A DNA stretch of 64,000 nucleotides from Deinandra increscens subsp. villosa (taxonomy: Eukaryota; Streptophyta; Magnoliopsida; Asterales; Asteraceae): the NCBI GenBank assembly GCA_039602395.1, contig JBCNJP010000019.1, positions 8,696,997 through 8,760,996 on the forward strand, in the 5' to 3' direction. Both the position numbers and the translations under genes were made by a program. Below the pieces are notes generated by a model. That model did not search any database, was not told the origin of the DNA, and saw only the letters and a program-made list of their open reading frames with translations. Below are positions 60,032 through 64,000 of this stretch, piece by piece (the stretch's first letter is position 1; each line of letters opens with the position of its first letter).

Positions 60032-60286
60032 GAGTGCTTATATAGACACCCAAGGTTTTACTAAATTCACCTTTTCCCTACGGTTGTTTCGCTCCAAACG
60101 GTCGTTTCAAGGTAGTTTCATTTAAAACGGCCGCCACGTGTCGCGACGACGAAACCTTAAAATTCAGGGGGCCCCCTTTTTATAGGCCGTTTCATCCGAA
60201 ACGATCGTCGAACGATCGTTTCATCCGAAACGACCGTAGGTTTTTGGTGGATTTAGTAAAGGGATGTGGTGGATATAGCCCATGCC
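60032..60286. mobile_element. MITE with TIRs and internal palindromes
   Basis: 255 bp. Ends GTGCTTATATAGACACCC and the complement of GGTGGATATAGCCCATGCC, about 35 bases of imperfect inverted repeat (TTTACTAAATYCACC shared). 8-bp duplications ATTAAGAA flank it (60024-60031, 60287-60294). The centre repeats CCGAAACGA/TCGTTTC words and ACGATCGT palindromes. Superfamily uncertain (hAT or MULE). Confidence 0.72.
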
Positions 60287-60294
60287 ATTAAGAA

Positions 60295-61149
60295 TGTGTC
60301 TCTAGATTTAGATTCAGGGAACTCTTTTAAGTTTCCCTTATATTTTGAGGATAGTTGTGTAAGAATAAGGATCCTCTTATAAAATGAATAATAATGAATT
60401 CTTTGTATATTAACTTTATTTTAGTGATAATAGCATTCACATTTAATTTCTTATAGGTCATCCCTACTAATTTTAAGAAAATTACTCAAAAAGACTTTAT
60501 CTCATTTGCCATAACTTTATCCTTATATATTTATGGAAACCAATCCAATCACTAAATTTTATATTGCACTATTCGCGTCATCTTCGTTTTCTATTTTATG
60601 AGTGATAAAAAGAAAAAGCAATTATAAAAGGAGAATAAGATGTGAAGATTGTTAGAAAATGATAGATAAATGTAAAACGTAGTGTTTACAACTAAATTAT
60701 AAAAATGGGGACACAGAAGAGGCTATGATGGCTCCATCGTTTACCCTATACCTCAAATAGAGAAAAAGGTAAAAAAAAAAGAAGTTTAACCAAAATTATT
60801 GTTCTTAGTTTTTTATTAAAATACTTTTAAAGTATGACATCACTAAGTTATAGAAAATAATATCATAAAAAAAAGATTAAAAGATAATAAACATTTAGCA
60901 AAAGAATAATTAAAATAATATGATGATAAAGTTAAGTAATATATATTAATGACAAAACTATTATAGTACTTATATTATTTGTGTTCAATATTCAAGTTGA
61001 TTACTGATTAATTTTGCTCAAAATTTTAAATTAAACTATATATTTTTTTAAAATTAAACTATAATTTGATTGTGTAAAATAACAATAAAATTATTAAATA
61101 TATACGTCAAGTCATATAGTAGCGCATGATGCAAATCAAATTTATATTA
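60295..61149. other. Intergenic, no gene seen
   Basis: AT-rich DNA without recognised features. Confidence 0.35.
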
Positions 61150-61440
61150 GAGCATCCCGTTTATCATCTCCCGTCTCTATAACTTATATTTTATTATTAT
61201 CTTTTTTTTTTATTCAATCACAACCACAATTAAATAATAATTTTAGTCATTTATCATTACTTTATCTCTCACTCTTTCACTCCTAACCAAACCTCAAATT
61301 TTAAAAAATTAATTTTTTTTGTCAAATAATTAGATTTACCAAAGTTTTTCTCTCTTCTCTACTCATAACAACTTACAACCAAACAACAAGGTCTCTCTCA
61401 CAGAATTTATAAATTTATAGAGAATGGGCTATGAATGTTT
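61150..61440. mobile_element. Tourist-like MITE (PIF/Harbinger), copy 3
   Basis: About 291 bp, decayed: left GAGCATCCCGTTTATC, right GGGCTATGAATGTTT, TTA on both sides. The interior resembles 57562 (CAATCACAACCACAATTAAA). Confidence 0.62.
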
Positions 61441-61744
61441 TTAGAATTAGAATTTATTTAGAAAACCTAAAAGTATTTTATTTTTGTTCTTGAGCAAATC
61501 AATTTCTTGCTGACCGTTTATCATATTGTTTATTTCTTTGTTTTATGCGGTTATTTTGGGTGTGTTAATATATGATGGCTTTAAAAAGATTTAATTTAAA
61601 ACGTGTAAAAAGCTATTAAAAATGATTTGAATGGTTTCCAATACTATTTCCAACTATTTGCGTAGTTGACTTCTTACATATATAACCCACCAATCACACA
61701 TAATCATCAAGCGTCAGACATATTATCTTTAATCTTTGTATTAG

Positions 61745-62005
61745 ACTACCCGTAATGGGGCGTTACTGGGCCCAATAAAGCCCTATAACGCCCCCCATAA
61801 CGCCCACCCCCACTACGCAGGGGCGTTATGGGGCGTTATGAGCAAAAAATCGGAGAGGGGCGTTAGCCTTATAACGCGCAAAAGGGGAAGAAATTGGGGC
61901 GTTATGGGGGCTTTATCCACTACACCATAAAGCCCCATAAAGCCCCTTGTCCAGTCATCGTCCACATGGCGGATAACGCCCCATTTGGGGCCTTATCCAC
62001 TACAC
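61745..62005. mobile_element. GC-rich MITE in the promoter of ATL paralogue c
   Basis: 261 bp flanked by TTA (61742-61744 and 62006-62008). Starts GACTACCCGTAATGGGGCG and ends CCTTATCCACTACAC. It is dominated by GGGGCGTTAT/ATAACGCCCC words in both orientations, which would fold extensively. A TTA duplication suggests PIF/Harbinger. Its right end is 88 bases before the ATG of the gene at 62094. Confidence 0.6.
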
Positions 62006-62093
62006 TTAGCCTTATCCATTTGTCTTAAACAAGTTTTACACCTAACAACAAAAGTTGACAGCTCTCCAACCTTCTTGGCTTATTGTATCCAAA

Positions 62094-62564
62094 ATGAACG
62101 TCACAACGGACGCCGAAGCGCCGCCGTACACCATCACCGATATAAAACATCCGCCGGGAAGCCACGACTACTTATTCGTCGTCGGATTCTTCCTCACCGC
62201 CATCGTTTTATTTACCATCACCTACGTTTCTTACAAATTCAAGCGTTCTCGACCACCACCACCACCCGACACGGCTGGCGAGGATGCTGACGACCACAAT
62301 CTTATAAGATTTTCTCGGGGTCTTGATCACGAGGTCCTTGTAACTTTCCCGATGTCTGTTTACTCTGAGATGATGATTGATGCCGGCAACGTTGCTAACG
62401 GCTCTGGATGCTCTATATGTCTGGCGGATTATATGCCACCAGACGTAGTTCGGATATTGCCGGAATGCGGGCACTTGTTTCATGTCGGCTGCGTAGATAC
62501 GTGGTTAAAGTCTAATCCTACTTGTCCGGTGTGTCGGAATTCGCAACTTCATACGTGTAAGTAA
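62094..62564 (+). CDS. ATL-type RING-H2 E3 ubiquitin ligase, paralogue c
   Basis: Intronless, 156 residues. Order: N-terminal APPYT, membrane segment at about residues 27-48 (LFVVGFFLTAIVLFTITYVS), Pro-rich linker, GLD motif (RGLDHEVLVTFP), RING-H2 CSIC...CGHLFH..C...WLKSNPTCPVC with all ligands, short tail ending HTCK. It is closest to paralogue b in the LIRFSRGLD and CSICLADY blocks. The ATG at 62094 matches the paralogue starts; codons open upstream to 62055 are leader. A GC-rich MITE sits 88 bases upstream, so its promoter differs from those of the other two. Confidence 0.93.
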   Translation: MNVTTDAEAPPYTITDIKHPPGSHDYLFVVGFFLTAIVLFTITYVSYKFKRSRPPPPPDTAGEDADDHNLIRFSRGLDHEVLVTFPMSVYSEMMIDAGNVANGSGCSICLADYMPPDVVRILPECGHLFHVGCVDTWLKSNPTCPVCRNSQLHTCK

Positions 62565-62941
62565 AACCCAGAGGCGGCTCCGAAAACTTCAAAACGAGAT
62601 AAAAAAATGAGCCCAGTAGTTAGTAAACAAAATAAGGGTTTTAATTCATTATGCTCACCATTTGATAATTAGGGGGTGTTTGGATTGCCTATTGGAACTT
62701 GTTTATTTCTTATCCTGTTTTGATACATCAATAGGCTGTTTTTTGAGTTTGTTCTGGAATTTTGCTTTTTTCAAACTACAGACAAATAATCATTCTAAAT
62801 AAGCAGTTTGAAATTGTCTGTTGCAAAACAATAAACATATTAAGATTTTATTAGACTAGTATTATTGATTATCTAATCTTTGAGTAAACGAATATTCATT
62901 AGAGAACCATATACAAACATAAATCATAAAGTTGTTTATCT
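62565..62941 (+). other. 3' flank of ATL paralogue c
   Basis: Likely 3' UTR, then TTAGGGGGTGTTTGGATTGCC at about 62667, a hAT-MITE-like left end without a clear partner. No gene. Confidence 0.35.
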
Positions 62942-62950
62942 TTATCATAA

Positions 62951-63656
62951 GAGTTAATTGTCATTTTCGTCACTGAGATTTATATGTTTTTTATTATTTC
63001 AGTATGATTTTTTTTCTTTTTAGCTTCGCTCACGTTTCTAATTTCTGTCATTTTGGTCCAAATCACTAACTGGTGTTAAAAACTAACTGGAAACCGGGGT
63101 ATTTTCGTAAAACCATGTTATCTATTTTTTTCCTTTTAAACGACTTTTATCCTTAAAAACCAAAAGTTTTAAAGAGTCATAAACAGAGTTATGATTTTAA
63201 CGGGTCAAAAGCTCAGTTTTAATGGATCAAAAACTCAGTTTAATGAGTTAATTTTTAACGGGTTAAAAGCTCAGATTTGCCATGAATTTATATTGGGTTA
63301 ATACTTTGGTTTTGACCCAATTTTTATATGGCAGTGTTAACCCAATATAGATTTATGGCAAATCCGAGTTTTTAACTAGTTAAAACTGTGTTTTTGACCC
63401 GTTAAAAAACTTAACCATGTTTATGACACTTTAAAGTTTTTGATTTTTAGGGATAAAAGTCGTTTAAAAGAAGAAAAAAATAGGTAATATGGTTTTACGA
63501 AAATACCTCTGGTTTTCAGTTAGTTTTTAACACCAGTTAGTGATTTGGACCAAAATGACAGAAATTAGAAACGTTAGGAAAACTAAGGAGAAAAAAAAAA
63601 TTGTACTGAAATGACAAAAACTTATAAACCTCAGAGACAAAAATGACATTTAACCA
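62951..63656. mobile_element. Mutator-type foldback element
   Basis: 706 bp made almost wholly of two ~330-bp inverted arms (centre near 63300), from GAGTTAATTGTCATTTTCGTC to GACAAAAATGACATTTAACCA. 9-bp target duplications TTATCATAA lie at 62942-62950 and 63657-63665. The arms share words such as TGACAGAAATTAGAAACG and ACACCAGTTAGTGATTTGG. Non-coding. Confidence 0.87.
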
Positions 63657-63665
63657 TTATCATAA

Positions 63666-64000
63666 TATCAATATTACTACCAATTTTAACAGAACTGGTT
63701 CAAAACACAAAAAAAGGGGGAATGCATAATTTTAACAGAACTTGAGACCTGTAGTTATCAAACACGCAAATGAACCAGTTGAGCTATAGACCATGTGATA
63801 GAATTTAACATAATACTTAGAGTAAATTACACAGAAAGTCCTTTATGTTTTACCTCGATTTTGAATTAGGTCCTTTAAGTAAGGTTGTTATACTGAACAT
63901 CCTTTATGTTTTTAACATGTTTCATAGAAGATCCTTTATCACTAACGGTGTTAAAAATCTTCGTTAAGCCAGGGGCACTTTAGTTATTTCATGAAATCTA
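63666..64000. other. Right flank; start of another MULE-like element
   Basis: From about 63822, GAGTAAATTACACAGAAAGTCC starts a stretch typical of long-TIR elements (repeated TCCTTTATGTTTT phrases); it runs off the window. No gene seen. Confidence 0.35.

Noticed and set aside
62055..62093. Upstream extension of ATL paralogue c
   Set aside because: No ATG there, and the homologous start is at 62094.

Overview
The window is plant nuclear DNA. It has intron-bearing genes with GT..AG junctions, AT-rich introns and intergenic DNA, and a dense, nested load of plant transposons. The encoded proteins (VPS60, J3-type DnaJ, ATL RING-H2, early nodulin-like phytocyanin) point to a eudicot. An Asteraceae-like genome is my guess from the flavour of the repeats; nothing in the sequence proves it.

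Layout. 0.5-3.7 kb: complete seven-exon ESCRT-III gene VPS60 (+). 6.2-8.6 kb: complete six-exon J3-type DnaJ gene (+). 8.6-15.6 kb: repeats, including the 5' part of a Copia retrotransposon, a hAT-like element, SINEs and a small scar that joins sequence from both ends of the VPS60-DnaJ block. 15.6-16.2 kb: two-exon early nodulin-like phytocyanin (+). 16.4-17.7 kb: one hAT element nested in another. 20.8 kb: intronless ATL-type RING-H2 gene (+). 21.3-29.4 kb: intergenic DNA with a Helitron, a ~500-bp repeat shared with 41.8 kb, and a hAT element that contains a long-TIR element with GC-rich cargo. 29.5-41.5 kb: an intronless CMGC kinase (MHK/CDKF-4-like) split by a 10.9-kb CACTA transposon with a perfect 3-bp target duplication. 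The CACTA element carries an apparently intact tnpA-like gene and has itself been invaded by (TA)n-flanked inverted-repeat elements, a Helitron helicase remnant and a small Helitron. 42-50 kb: repeats, a possible captured gene fragment on the minus strand, a hAT-like element and a foldback element. 50.2-52.6 kb: a second, near-identical DnaJ gene in inverted orientation. 53-59 kb: MITEs, a Copia RT/RNase H fragment, a SINE and a Mutator-like element. 59.3 and 62.1 kb: two more ATL paralogues (+), each next to a MITE. 62.9-63.7 kb: a Mutator-type foldback element.

How it fits together. The host genes form no pathway. This is a locally duplicated neighbourhood (two DnaJ copies, three ATL copies, a deleted shadow of the VPS60-DnaJ block) expanded by nested transposons. 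Many insertions can be dated relative to each other from their nesting and target-site duplications. I found no new defence or biosynthetic system. The most unusual material is the set of transposon families sitting in (TA)n microsatellites, above all a 2.26-kb element holding an array of palindromic TTACA..TGTAA units. All identities and counts were made by eye; no search was run.
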